From: Nocardia asteroides
GTDB taxonomy: Bacteria > Actinomycetota > Actinomycetes > Mycobacteriales > Mycobacteriaceae
Direction of reading: 5' to 3'
NCBI RefSeq assembly: GCF_021183625.1
Contig: NZ_CP089214.1
Span: forward strand, 558,001-622,000
DNA length: 64,000 bases
Shown one piece after another: positions 52,319-61,012 of this stretch. Positions within the stretch are counted from its first letter, which is position 1. The number at the start of each line of letters is the position of its first letter. The notes below the pieces were generated by a model. The model was not told the origin of the DNA. It saw nothing but the letters and a program-made list of their open reading frames with translations, and made no database searches. The position numbers and the translations under genes are program-made.

Positions 52319-52488
52319 CGTCGGCCTCCTACTAGTCGGTAACCCCGTTCGACCAGAATCTACGCCCCGCCGGGCGCGATGCCCATTTTCAGAAAGAAGG
52401 CCGACCAGTTCGCTGCGGGTTGTCAACTCCAGTCCCGTTCAGCGGGACAGAATCGGACTACGAGTAGGTAACTGGCTAGTTTTAGCCG

Positions 52489-54951
52489 ATGTTCACTGCG
52501 AGACTCGGTGTCCGCACCAGAGTGTTGGCAATCGCGCTCGTCCCGAGTCTGTCACTGCTGGCGGTCGGTGTCGGGACGACGTCGTACCTGGTGTCGGAGT
52601 CCAACCGGACCCACGAGTGGGCGGTTCAGACGCAGGCCGCCCTGGCAGGCACCCGCGACCTCGTCGAAGGCGCGCAGGCCGAGCGGCTGGCCTCGATGGC
52701 CCGGCTCACCGGCAATGCCGAGGCCGCGGCCGGTCTCGCGGCCGCCCGCGCGAAGCTCGACGGCTCGGTGCGCGCGCTGGAATCGGCGAAGACCTCGCTC
52801 GGCGCGGTCGAGGACGACCTGGGCGACGTCGGCGGCATCGACGCGATGATGAAGTACCTCTCCCAGCTGCGCACCGCCATCGACGCGGGCCAGCTGCCCG
52901 CCGCGGACGCCTACAACTTCTTCAACCAGGTGATCGACGGCATCGTCCTCGGGTCGCAGATCTCCCAGCAGCTCGCGCCGGACGCCGAGATCGGCGTCGA
53001 GCTCGCCGAGGCCATGCAGATCCTCAAGTCGGCCGAGGCCATGTCGCGGGCCACCGCGCTCGCCGTCGCGCTGGAGTCCGGGCAGGACGCGCCCGCGGTT
53101 CCGGTCGAGGAGTTCGCCCGCCAGGTCGGCTACTACCGCATCGAGATCGGCAACCTGAGCCGGGACGTCGATCCCGAGCAGAAGGAGGTCGCGGCCGCGC
53201 TCACCAACAGCGTCTCCTGGCAGAAGCTGGACGTGGTGGAGAACGTCATCGGCTGGCGCGCGGTCACCCGGGCCGCCGCCGCGGCCGAGGGCGGCGCGGG
53301 GAGCTCGTCGGCGCGGGCGTCCGCGCTGCCGCCGCTGCCGATGCCGAACGCCGAGTGGCAGGCCGCCGCCGCGGACGTGAACCGGCAGCTGGTCGACATG
53401 TGGATCGCGCAGAGTGCGCGCACCAACGGCATCGCCGAGAACAAGGCCGACGAGGACTCGGAGAACGCGCTGCTCGCCGGGATCGGCGTCGGCACGATCA
53501 GCCTGCTCGCCATCGGCGTCTCGGTGCTGCTCGCCAACCGGATCATCCGCCGCCTCAAGCGGCTCCGCTCCGAGACGCTCACCCTGGCCGACGTCACGCT
53601 GCCGGAGATGATGCGCAAGCTGGAGAACAACGAGCCGGTCGATCCGGCGACGGAGATGCCCAAGCTGGACTTCGGCACCGACGAGATCGGCGAGGTCGCC
53701 AAGGCCTTCGAGCACGCCGCCAACGCGGCGGTCAACGCCGCCGTGGCCGAGGCCCGCACCCGCGAGGGCGTGAAGTCGGTGTTCCTGAACATCGCGCACC
53801 GCAGCCAGGTCGTCGTGCACCGGCAGCTGGAGATCCTGGACGAGGCCGAGCGCAAGCAGGAGGATCCGGCGCTGCTGGACACCCTGTTCCGCCTCGACCA
53901 CCTGGCCACCCGCGAGCGCCGCAACGCCGAGAACCTGATCATCCTCGGCGGCGGCCAGGTCGGGCGGCAGTGGCGCAACCCGGTCGCCATGATCGACCTG
54001 GTGCGCTCGGCGGTCGGTGAGACGCTGGACTACTCGCGCGTCCGCGTCGCGCGGATGCCCCAGGTGCACGTCCTCGGCGGCGTGGTCGCCGACCTCGTGC
54101 ACCTGCTCGCCGAGCTGGTCGACAACGCCACCACCTTCTCCCCGCCGCAGTCGCGGGTCGAGGTCACCGGCAATGTCGTCGGGCGCGGCGTCGTGGTCGA
54201 GATCGAGGACCAGGGCATGGGCATGCCGACCGGCGACATCGTGCGCACCAACCAGATGATGGCCGACCCGCCGGACTTCGGCGTCGCCTCGCTCTCCGGC
54301 GACTCCCGGCTCGGGCTCTTCGTGGTCGCGCGGCTGGCGGTGCGGCACGACATCGCGGTCAAGCTCGCCGAGTCCGACTACGGCGGGATCAGGGCCATCG
54401 TGCTGATCCCGTCCGCACTGCTCGCCGGCGCGGTGCCGGACGGCCAGCCCACCTCGACCGCCGCCGTCGGCCGCCCGGTCCCGATCCCGGCGCTGGAATC
54501 GCCGGTGCGGCACGCGGAGTCGGCGGCGAGCGCCCCGCTCCCGGCCGCCACCCTGGTCGCCGACCCGCCGATGGACACGCAGAGCTTCCGCCCGCCGGTC
54601 GAGTCGCAGCCCTACCGGCCCCCGGAGCAGCCCTCCTACACCGGCGAGCGGCCGCAGCCGTACAACCCGAACACCCCCGCGCCGTCCCGGCCCGCGGTCT
54701 CGCAGCCCCCTGCCGCCCAGCCGCTGCTGCAGGACGGCAGGCCCGCGCTGCCGCGCCGCAACCGGCAGACGAATCTGAACCCGCAGCTCGACCGCGACCC
54801 GGAACCGACGACGCAGACCCGTGCGCCGGAACGTCCTCGGCTCACCGCGGACCAGGCCCGAGATCTGATCTCGGCCATCGAGAACGGAACCCGACAGGGC
54901 CGCAAGCCGCTCAGCGGTGACGCGTCCGGTAACGACAGACAGGAAGGCTGA
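52489..54951 (+). CDS. cvnA: conservon sensor histidine kinase-like protein CvnA
   Basis: An 820-residue membrane sensor. Transmembrane helix 1 is residues 12-34, followed by an extracellular nitrate/nitrite-sensor-like helical domain (about 40-320), helix 2 near 327-350, a HAMP-like linker (LTLADVTLPEMMRKLEN) and an HATPase_c domain with ELVDNATTFSPP near 543 and EDQGMGMP near 575. The canonical phospho-acceptor H-box is replaced by the conservon variant IAHRSQVVVHRQLEILD. The last 190 residues are Pro-rich and probably disordered. In Streptomyces, CvnA with CvnB-D acts as a membrane-linked GPCR-like GTPase complex. First gene of the operon; CvnB starts one base after its stop. Confidence 0.93.
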   Translation: MFTARLGVRTRVLAIALVPSLSLLAVGVGTTSYLVSESNRTHEWAVQTQAALAGTRDLVEGAQAERLASMARLTGNAEAAAGLAAARAKLDGSVRALESAKTSLGAVEDDLGDVGGIDAMMKYLSQLRTAIDAGQLPAADAYNFFNQVIDGIVLGSQISQQLAPDAEIGVELAEAMQILKSAEAMSRATALAVALESGQDAPAVPVEEFARQVGYYRIEIGNLSRDVDPEQKEVAAALTNSVSWQKLDVVENVIGWRAVTRAAAAAEGGAGSSSARASALPPLPMPNAEWQAAAADVNRQLVDMWIAQSARTNGIAENKADEDSENALLAGIGVGTISLLAIGVSVLLANRIIRRLKRLRSETLTLADVTLPEMMRKLENNEPVDPATEMPKLDFGTDEIGEVAKAFEHAANAAVNAAVAEARTREGVKSVFLNIAHRSQVVVHRQLEILDEAERKQEDPALLDTLFRLDHLATRERRNAENLIILGGGQVGRQWRNPVAMIDLVRSAVGETLDYSRVRVARMPQVHVLGGVVADLVHLLAELVDNATTFSPPQSRVEVTGNVVGRGVVVEIEDQGMGMPTGDIVRTNQMMADPPDFGVASLSGDSRLGLFVVARLAVRHDIAVKLAESDYGGIRAIVLIPSALLAGAVPDGQPTSTAAVGRPVPIPALESPVRHAESAASAPLPAATLVADPPMDTQSFRPPVESQPYRPPEQPSYTGERPQPYNPNTPAPSRPAVSQPPAAQPLLQDGRPALPRRNRQTNLNPQLDRDPEPTTQTRAPERPRLTADQARDLISAIENGTRQGRKPLSGDASGNDRQEG

Positions 54952-54952
54952 G

Positions 54953-55360
54953 GTGAACTCTCCCAACCCCGGCGATCTCAACTGGCTTCTCGACGACCTC
55001 GTCGACCGACTCGCCGGTGTGCGGCACGTGGTGGTGCTCTCCACCGACGGCCTCCTGCTCGGGCGCTCGAACGCGCTGACCCAGGAGGACGCCGAGCACT
55101 TCGCCGCCATGTCGTCCACGCTCTACGGCCTCGCGCGCAGCGCGGGAGCCCGCTTCGAGGGTGGCGGAGTCCGCCAGGCCATGATCGAGCTCGACCGGGC
55201 CGTTCTGTTCGTGACCTCGGCGGGCAGCAACGCGTGTCTCGCGCTCCAGGCGAATGATTCCGCAAATCTCGGTATGGTCGCTTACGAAATGAACCTCACC
55301 GTCCAGCGGGTCGGCAACTACCTGTCGACCACACCGCGCCATAGATTGGCCGAGCTCTAG
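54953..55360 (+). CDS. cvnB: roadblock/LC7 domain protein CvnB
   Basis: A 135-residue roadblock/LC7 protein: NWLLDDLVDRLAGVRHVVVL at the start, STDGLLLGRSNAL near residue 29, and FVTSAGSNACLALQANDSAN near 88. It is the expected GTPase-activating/scaffold partner of CvnD. GTG 54953 with AGGAAGG upstream. Confidence 0.93.
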   Translation: MNSPNPGDLNWLLDDLVDRLAGVRHVVVLSTDGLLLGRSNALTQEDAEHFAAMSSTLYGLARSAGARFEGGGVRQAMIELDRAVLFVTSAGSNACLALQANDSANLGMVAYEMNLTVQRVGNYLSTTPRHRLAEL

Positions 55361-55367
55361 GACCGAG

Positions 55368-55742
55368 ATGACACGACACGGCGAGCACTGGTTCGACGAC
55401 GCGGCCGGTCCGCTGGTCCGGCCCTACGCACTCACTCGGGGCCGCACCATGGGTGCGGCCCACGACCTGGACATGCTGACGGTAGTCGTGGTCACGCACC
55501 CGGCACCGATCCTGCGCCGGGTCGAGCCCGAATACGCGGAAATCGTTCGCCTGTGCGCGGTTCCGCAATCCGTGGCCGAGGTCTCTGCAACACTGAAGCT
55601 ACCCCTGGCTGTGACGAAGATCCTCGTCGGTGATCTGATCAGCGAAAACCACCTGATCTTCCGGGCGCCGGTTCAAGCCGACGCCGGGCCCGGCGACATC
55701 AACATTTTGCGAGCGGTGCTGGATGGAATCCGAAGAATTTGA
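55368..55742 (+). CDS. cvnC: DUF742 protein CvnC
   Basis: A 124-residue DUF742 protein: EHWFDDAAGPLVRPYALTRG near the start, a winged-helix-like core (YAEIVRLCAVPQSVAEVSAT, then LPLAVTKILVGDLISENHL). Members bind the conservon GTPase and may contact DNA or effectors. It overlaps cvnD by 20 bases. Confidence 0.93.
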   Translation: MTRHGEHWFDDAAGPLVRPYALTRGRTMGAAHDLDMLTVVVVTHPAPILRRVEPEYAEIVRLCAVPQSVAEVSATLKLPLAVTKILVGDLISENHLIFRAPVQADAGPGDINILRAVLDGIRRI

Positions 55743-56334
55743 CCCGAGCCGGCAGAACGCCGGTGTCCCGAACCTGGCGGCCTCCGTCAAGATCCTGATC
55801 GCGGGAGGGTTCGGCGTCGGTAAGACGACGATGGTCTCCGCGATCAGCGAGATCGCGCCGCTGCGCACCGAGGAGCTGATCACCGAGGTCAGCTCCGGGG
55901 TGGACGATCTGTCCGGGGTGGAGCAGAAGTCGACCACCACGGTGGCGCTGGACTTCGGCCGCATCTCGATCGACCGGGACCTGGTGCTCTACCTGTTCGG
56001 TACGCCGGGGCAGGACCGGTTCTGGTTCCTCTGGGACGAGCTGGCCCGCGGCGCGCTCGGCGCCGTGGTGCTGGCCGACACCCGCCGGCTCGGCAACTCG
56101 TTCGCCGCCATCGACTACTTCGAGCGGCGCGGGCTGCCGTTCATCGTCGGCGTGAACTGCTTCGACGGGGCGCCCAGCTACAGCGAGGACGAGGTGCGCG
56201 ACGCGCTCGACCTCGACCCGGGCACCCCGGTGCTGCTGTGCGACGCGCGCAGCAGGCAGTCGTCCAAGACGGTGCTGCTCACGCTCGTCGAGCACCTGAT
56301 CGCGCGGGCGAACCGAGCGCCGGTCCCGAGCTGA
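55723..56334 (+). CDS. cvnD: conservon GTPase CvnD
   Basis: A 203-residue small GTPase: P-loop GGFGVGKTT near residue 28, switch-like TTTVALDFGRIS near 71, FGTPGQDRFWF near 91 (the G3 DxxG equivalent is TPGQ) and GVNCFDG near 147 as a base-recognition motif. It should cycle under CvnA/B control. ATG 55723 lies inside cvnC, giving translational coupling. Confidence 0.94.
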   Translation: MESEEFDPSRQNAGVPNLAASVKILIAGGFGVGKTTMVSAISEIAPLRTEELITEVSSGVDDLSGVEQKSTTTVALDFGRISIDRDLVLYLFGTPGQDRFWFLWDELARGALGAVVLADTRRLGNSFAAIDYFERRGLPFIVGVNCFDGAPSYSEDEVRDALDLDPGTPVLLCDARSRQSSKTVLLTLVEHLIARANRAPVPS

Positions 56335-56406
56335 CCGGCCGCTCGGCCCGCGGCGGGACGGCGCAGCCGATCGCGCGGGCCAACCGCGCGCCGGCCCGGG
56401 CTAGCG
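56299..56406 (+). repeat. imperfect tandem duplication of the cvnD 3' end
   Basis: The segment ATCGCGCGGGCGAACCG... at 56299 recurs at 56370 (ATCGCGCGGGCCAACCG...), period 71 bases, ending in a TAG in the second copy where the first has TGA. The duplication fills the gap to the convergent Nudix gene and overlaps its last bases. Confidence 0.6.
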
Positions 56407-56790
56407 GAGTTCGCCGCCGGCGGCCAGTTCGTCGAAGAGGAGCTGGTCGACCGGCGGCACCCGCGGCCGGTCGGCGTAGCCGAACCAGGCCACCTCGGCG
56501 ATCTCCGCGCTGGCGGTGATGGTGCCGCGGTACGCGGCGGTGTAGCAGGCCATCCGCACCAGCGCGGCGCCGTCGGCGGCCTCGTAGGTGCCGACGTGGC
56601 GCAGGCTCTCCGGCAGCAGCGCGACGGTGAGCTCCTCGTCGATCTCGCGGAGCAGCGTCTGCTCGTCGCTCTCCCCCGGCTCGCGCTTGCCGCCCGGCAC
56701 GTAGAAGACGTCCTTGCCGCGCGGCCGCGCGCAGAGCACCCTGCCCTCCCGCACCAGGATCCAGGCCACGGTGTCGATCAGCTGCGTCAC
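56401..56790 (-). CDS. Nudix hydrolase
   Basis: A 129-residue Nudix protein. The Nudix box runs from GGKREPGE near residue 33 through LLREIDEELT near 46, with all four metal-site glutamates present. Substrate would be a nucleoside diphosphate derivative; MutT-like or other specificity cannot be told. Ten bases downstream of the PLP enzyme on the same strand, likely one operon. Confidence 0.92.
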   Translation of the reverse strand: MTQLIDTVAWILVREGRVLCARPRGKDVFYVPGGKREPGESDEQTLLREIDEELTVALLPESLRHVGTYEAADGAALVRMACYTAAYRGTITASAEIAEVAWFGYADRPRVPPVDQLLFDELAAGGELR

Positions 56791-56799
56791 CGGTGCAGC

Positions 56800-57864
56800 C
56801 TAGCGGCCCGCTTCCCGGAGCACGGCCAGCGCCCGCTCGACGTCGGCGCCGGTGTTGTAGAGGTGGAACGACACCCGCAGCCCGCCGCCGCGCGCGGAGC
56901 CGACCACGCCGCCCGCGGCGAGCGCGGTGGCGTGCGCGGCGGCGCCCGGGACGGTGACGATGGGCGTATCACCGGGCACCGCCGCCAGTCCCAGCTCCGC
57001 GAGCCCGGCCCGGAAGGCCGCGGCCAGCGTCCGGTCGTGCGCGCCGATCGCCGCGACCCCGAGTTCGTGCACGAGTCCGAGCCCGGCGATGGCGGCGGCG
57101 ACGCCGAGCCAGTCGGGGGTGTCGTCGAGGCGGTGTGCGGTCGCGGCGAGCGGGCCCGCGCCGTACATGTCGCCCCAGGGATCGGCGCCCGCGTACCAGC
57201 CCGCGCCGACCGGCACCGCGCCGTCCAGCGCCTCCGGCTGCACGGCGAGCAGGCTGACCGAGCGGGCGCCGAGCAGCCACTTGAAGGAGGCGCAGACCCA
57301 GAAGTCGGCGTCGGCGAAGCGCAGCGGCAGCCAGCCCGCGGCCTGGGTGGCGTCGATCAGCAGGCGGGCGCCGTTCGCGTGCGCGGCCGCGCGCAGGGCG
57401 GCGGGGTCGACGGTGCGGCCGTCGGCGGACTGGGTGAGGCTGACCGCGATCAGCGCGGTCTCCGCGCGCACCTCGACGGCGAGCTTCTCCAGCGGGACCG
57501 CGCGCACGTCCAGGTCGCCGCGGAAGCGGAACGGGTTCGGCACCGAGGCGAAATCGCCCTCGGCGACCAGTACTTCGGCGCCGGCGGGCAGTGCGGCGGC
57601 GACCCGGCCGATCAGCCCGGCGACGGTGCCGCCGATCGCGATGTCGTCGGCAGTGGCGCCGGTGAGCAGCCGGGCGAAGCTCGCGCGCAGCTCGGGGACG
57701 AGGTGGTCGTAGTCGCCCGGGGTGCTGCGCCCGGAGCTCCAGCCGGCCTGCACCGTCTCCAGGACGGCCCGGCCGCGGGCGGGCAGCAGCCCGTGCGAGG
57801 CGGTGTTCAGGTAGGTGACCTCAGGGGCGTACTCACCGGGGGCCAGCGGATCGGCGGGCGTCAT
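56800..57864 (-). CDS. aminotransferase class V-fold PLP enzyme
   Basis: A 354-residue fold-type I PLP enzyme: LNTASHGLLP near residue 19, DDIAIGGTVAGLIGRVAAA near 71, LLIDATQAAGWLPL near 168 (PLP aspartate) and the Schiff-base lysine in VCASFKWLLGARS near 195. Relatives are selenocysteine-lyase/isopenicillin-epimerase-like proteins. Substrate unknown. ATG 57864 chosen; upstream codons are not protein-like. Followed by the Nudix gene. Confidence 0.86.
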   Translation of the reverse strand: MTPADPLAPGEYAPEVTYLNTASHGLLPARGRAVLETVQAGWSSGRSTPGDYDHLVPELRASFARLLTGATADDIAIGGTVAGLIGRVAAALPAGAEVLVAEGDFASVPNPFRFRGDLDVRAVPLEKLAVEVRAETALIAVSLTQSADGRTVDPAALRAAAHANGARLLIDATQAAGWLPLRFADADFWVCASFKWLLGARSVSLLAVQPEALDGAVPVGAGWYAGADPWGDMYGAGPLAATAHRLDDTPDWLGVAAAIAGLGLVHELGVAAIGAHDRTLAAAFRAGLAELGLAAVPGDTPIVTVPGAAAHATALAAGGVVGSARGGGLRVSFHLYNTGADVERALAVLREAGR

Positions 57865-58006
57865 GGTACCCAGTGTCCGGGGCGGGCCGGACGCGGGTCC
57901 ATAACCACCTGGGCGGCGCTGGACCGATTTCACCCGGCGCCCGCGCGCTCCCGGAGGGCCGTGCCCGTGGGCAGGCTGCTCATCCCGGCGGACCCGATTC
58001 CCGGGC

Positions 58007-59110
58007 TCAGCCGATGCGCGCCCGCAGTTTCGCGCCGGTGGCGGCGGCGAGCCGCGCGGCGGCGGGCGCGAGTTCCTTCGTCGTCGGCGCCTTCCCGAAC
58101 GGGGTGACGACGATGTCGTCGCCGTCCCGCTCCCAGGTGCCGGTGACCCGCCCGCCCTGCACCAGCACCGGCGAGATCCACCCGCCGGGGCGGCTGACCG
58201 CGGCCCGGTGCGCGGCGGGAACCAGGGCGGTGTCGGTGGTGCCGGGGCCGAGCACGTACTGGTCGAAGCCGCCGAGCAGCAACACCTCGCGGAGCGGCCG
58301 CGCGGCGGCGAGCCCGTCCAGGTCCTCGGTGCGGGCGAAGCAGCCGCGCCCGTCCACCTCCACGCGCGTCAGCGCGGGGCCGAGCTCGGCGAACCAGCGC
58401 CGAACCACGGTCTTGCGCAGCGAGTTCCGGCTCAGCCAGGCGTCGAAGGTCTCGGGTGTGGCCGGGCCGTGGGCGCCGAGGTAGGCCAAAATGAGGGTGG
58501 CGGCGGCCGCGTCCGGCTCGGGTAGCCCGGGCCAGTCGGTGACGGCCCGCGCCGGGCTGGTGAAGGTGACCCGGCTCCCCCGCGCGGGCCCGTGGCACAG
58601 GATCCCCTGCCAGGCCAGCGGTTTGAGCACCGCACCCCAGCCGGAGCGCAGCTGCTCGTCCAGGTGCGCGAGCCCGGGCCGGGCGATGACCGCGGCGACC
58701 AGCTCCTCCCGGGAGAGCGCGGCGTCGGCCAGGATCTCTTCTACGGCCGCGCCGAGCGCGGTGATCTGCTCCGGCGTCGCGCCGAAGTTCCGCGTCCACA
58801 CCGGCTTCTCCCAGGTGCGCGCGGAGGCGACGAGCGCGAGCGCGGCGGCCGCCTGCTCGGCGGTGAGCACGTGCAGCGTCCCGCGCATGGCCCAGGTGCG
58901 CAGCACCTTTCGCGCCCCGAGCGCCGCCGCCACGCCATCGGCAGCCGGTTCGGCCGAGCGCAGCGCGACCGCCAGCTCGGCGGCCGAGGCCACCTGGGCC
59001 TGCACCCCGGCCAGCCGCCGCACGACCTCGACCGCGGAGTCCGCCGGTTCGACCAGGAACTGCCTGCGCGACCGCCACGCGAACACCTGCTCGGCGGTCA
59101 GCCGGATCAC
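58007..59110 (-). CDS. winged-helix DNA-binding protein (YcaQ/AlkX-like)
   Basis: A 367-residue member of the HTH_42 family: TAEQVFAWRSRRQFL at the start, VLRTWAMRGTLHVL near residue 69, EQLRSGWGAVLKPLAWQGIL near 148 and LLGGFDQYVLGPG near 277. Relatives include DNA glycosylases that unhook crosslinks or release bulky lesions; many actinobacterial members are uncharacterised. The GTG start overlaps the stop of the BlaI-type repressor gene (GTGA), so it is the second gene of that operon. Confidence 0.85.
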   Translation of the reverse strand: MIRLTAEQVFAWRSRRQFLVEPADSAVEVVRRLAGVQAQVASAAELAVALRSAEPAADGVAAALGARKVLRTWAMRGTLHVLTAEQAAAALALVASARTWEKPVWTRNFGATPEQITALGAAVEEILADAALSREELVAAVIARPGLAHLDEQLRSGWGAVLKPLAWQGILCHGPARGSRVTFTSPARAVTDWPGLPEPDAAAATLILAYLGAHGPATPETFDAWLSRNSLRKTVVRRWFAELGPALTRVEVDGRGCFARTEDLDGLAAARPLREVLLLGGFDQYVLGPGTTDTALVPAAHRAAVSRPGGWISPVLVQGGRVTGTWERDGDDIVVTPFGKAPTTKELAPAAARLAAATGAKLRARIG

Positions 59111-59487
59111 GGAATCCCCGGCGTCCGGCGTGCCGCCAGCCCGCGCAGCGCGGCCCGCAGCCCGGCGCTCTGCTCGGCGTCGACCAGCTCGACGAAATGA
59201 CTGAACACCAGGTCGGCACGGCCGCCGGAGCCGAGCGCGTCCGCCATCACCCTGGCGCTGTGCTCCTCGCGGGTGAGGGTGGGCCAGTAGCGGTAGGCCT
59301 TGCCCGCGCGCTCCCTGGCCAGCCAGCCCTTGCGGTGCAGGTTGTCCATGGTCGACATGACGGTGGTGTAGGCGATGTCGCGTTCGGCGGCGAGCTCCCC
59401 GTGGAGCTCCCTGACCGTGGTCGACTCGGTATCGCGATCCCAGAGCCGATCCATGACGACCGCCTCCAGCTCGCCGAGACCCCGCAC
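59107..59487 (-). CDS. BlaI/MecI/CopY family repressor
   Basis: A 126-residue winged-helix repressor: GELEAVVMDRLWDRD, the recognition region AYTTVMSTMDNLHRKGWL near residue 40 and YRYWPTLTREEH near 64, followed by a dimerisation helix. GTG 59487 has GAGGAGAAG upstream on this strand. No BlaR partner is nearby. It heads an operon with the YcaQ-like gene and is divergent from dinB. Confidence 0.9.
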   Translation of the reverse strand: MRGLGELEAVVMDRLWDRDTESTTVRELHGELAAERDIAYTTVMSTMDNLHRKGWLARERAGKAYRYWPTLTREEHSARVMADALGSGGRADLVFSHFVELVDAEQSAGLRAALRGLAARRTPGIP

Positions 59488-59586
59488 CGCTCTTCTCCTC
59501 CCGCCGGGCCGCTCCAGTGCCGGATCAGCGTACCGGGCAGCACCGCCGGATCCGCCCGCACGGCGGACATCAGACCATCTGGTATG

Positions 59587-59600
59587 CGAACATATGTTCG
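59587..59600. promoter_or_regulatory. LexA (SOS) box over the dinB start
   Basis: CGAACATATGTTCG is a perfect 14-base palindrome matching the actinobacterial LexA consensus CGAAC-N4-GTTCG. It covers the candidate ATG at 59594 and abuts the GTG at 59600, between the divergent BlaI and dinB genes. Confidence 0.85.
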
Positions 59601-60841
59601 TGTCCGGCGACGGCGATATTTCTCCGGCGACGCCACGGCAACGGATCAGCACCCGGGCCGAGGCGTCGATCCTGCACGCCGACCTGGACTCCTTCTACGC
59701 CTCGGTGGAGCAGCGCGACGATCCCGCGCTGCGCGGCAAACCGGTGATCGTCGGCGGCGGGGTGGTGCTGGCCGCGAGCTACGAGGCCAAGGCGCGCGGC
59801 ATCCGGACCCCGATGGGCGGCGCGCAGGCGCGCGCGCTCTGCCCCGAGGCGATCACCGTCCCGCCGCGGATGGCGGCGTACGCGGAGGCGAGCAGGCTGG
59901 TCTTCGAGATCTTCCACGACACCACGCCGGTGGTCGAGGGCATCTCGATCGACGAGGCGTTCCTGGACGTGGGCGGGTTGCGCCGGATCGCGGGCGAGCC
60001 GGTCGGCATCGCGGAGCGGCTGCGGGCCAGGGTGGCGGGCGAGGTGGGGCTGCCGATCTCGGTCGGGATCGCGCGCACCAAGTTCCTGGCCAAGGTGGCC
60101 AGCGCGGTCGCCAAGCCGGACGGGCTGCGCGAGGTGCCGCCCGGCGGCGAGCTGGAGTTCCTGCACCCGCTGCCGGTCGAGCGGCTCTGGGGCGTCGGCG
60201 CGGTGACCGCCCGCACCCTGCACGAGCACCGGATCACCCGGGTCGGCGACCTGGCCGAGCTCGGCGAGCGCGGGCTGCGCGGCATCCTCGGCCCGGCCGC
60301 CGCGCGGCACCTGCACGCCCTGTCCATGGCCCGCGATCCGCGCCGGGTCGAGACCGGCCGCAGGCGCCGCTCGATCGGGGCGCAGCGCGCGCTCGGGTCC
60401 CGTCCGCGCCCGCCGGAGGAGATCGCGGCCTACCTGCACGGCCTCACCGACCGGCTCGGGCGCAGGCTGCGCGGGGCGAACCGGGTCTGCCGGACGGTCG
60501 TGCTCCGCCTGCGCTTCGCCGACTTCTCCCGCGCCACCCGCTCGCACACGCTCCCCGAGGCCACCGACGACGGCGCGGTGCTCCTGCACGCGGCCCGGCT
60601 GCTGCTGCACGCCGCGGCCCCGCTGATCGCCGACCGCGGCATCACCCTGATCGGGGTCGCGCTCACCAACCTCGGCGACGCCGAGACCGTGCAGCTCGCG
60701 CTGCCCTTCGAGCCCCGCGCCGGGCACACCCTCGACGCCACCCTGGACGACCTGCGCCGCCGCTTCGGCAGCACCGCCGTCACCAGGGCGGCGCTGCTGC
60801 ACCGCGGCGAGGGGGTCTCGGTGCCGATCCTGCCGGACTGA
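59594..60841 (+). CDS. dinB: DNA polymerase IV (Y-family)
   Basis: About 415 residues. Y-family translesion polymerase: catalytic ILHADLDSFYASVEQ near residue 26, YEAKARGI near 55, the second metal motif SIDEAFLDV near 109, helix-hairpin-helix region RLWGVGAVTARTL near 190, little-finger domain after residue 240 and ALPFEP before the end. It bypasses lesions with loss of fidelity. The start is uncertain: ATG 59594 or GTG 59600, both at the LexA box, so translation is likely leaderless or nearly so. A hairpin at 60840-60868 ends the gene. Confidence 0.93.
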   Translation: MFVSGDGDISPATPRQRISTRAEASILHADLDSFYASVEQRDDPALRGKPVIVGGGVVLAASYEAKARGIRTPMGGAQARALCPEAITVPPRMAAYAEASRLVFEIFHDTTPVVEGISIDEAFLDVGGLRRIAGEPVGIAERLRARVAGEVGLPISVGIARTKFLAKVASAVAKPDGLREVPPGGELEFLHPLPVERLWGVGAVTARTLHEHRITRVGDLAELGERGLRGILGPAAARHLHALSMARDPRRVETGRRRRSIGAQRALGSRPRPPEEIAAYLHGLTDRLGRRLRGANRVCRTVVLRLRFADFSRATRSHTLPEATDDGAVLLHAARLLLHAAAPLIADRGITLIGVALTNLGDAETVQLALPFEPRAGHTLDATLDDLRRRFGSTAVTRAALLHRGEGVSVPILPD

Positions 60842-60868
60842 GGAGGGGGCCGAAGTAGCCCCCTCCTC
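60840..60868. terminator. hairpin terminator overlapping the dinB stop
   Basis: GAGGAGGGGGC at 60840-60850 and GCCCCCTCCTC at 60858-60868 pair perfectly with a 7-base loop; the stem begins inside the TGA stop codon of dinB. No T tract follows. Confidence 0.75.
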
Positions 60869-61012
60869 CACTCCGGCCGCCCGCCAAGTCGACCCTAGGG
60901 GCCGCCGCTCGGGCGCCGCGACCCTTTTCCTGCCGGATGGCAGTCGTTTACCGCACGCGAGACCGACCGGTAAATTCGTCGCCGAGGGCACGGTGCGGGA
61001 AGGGACGGTGGG

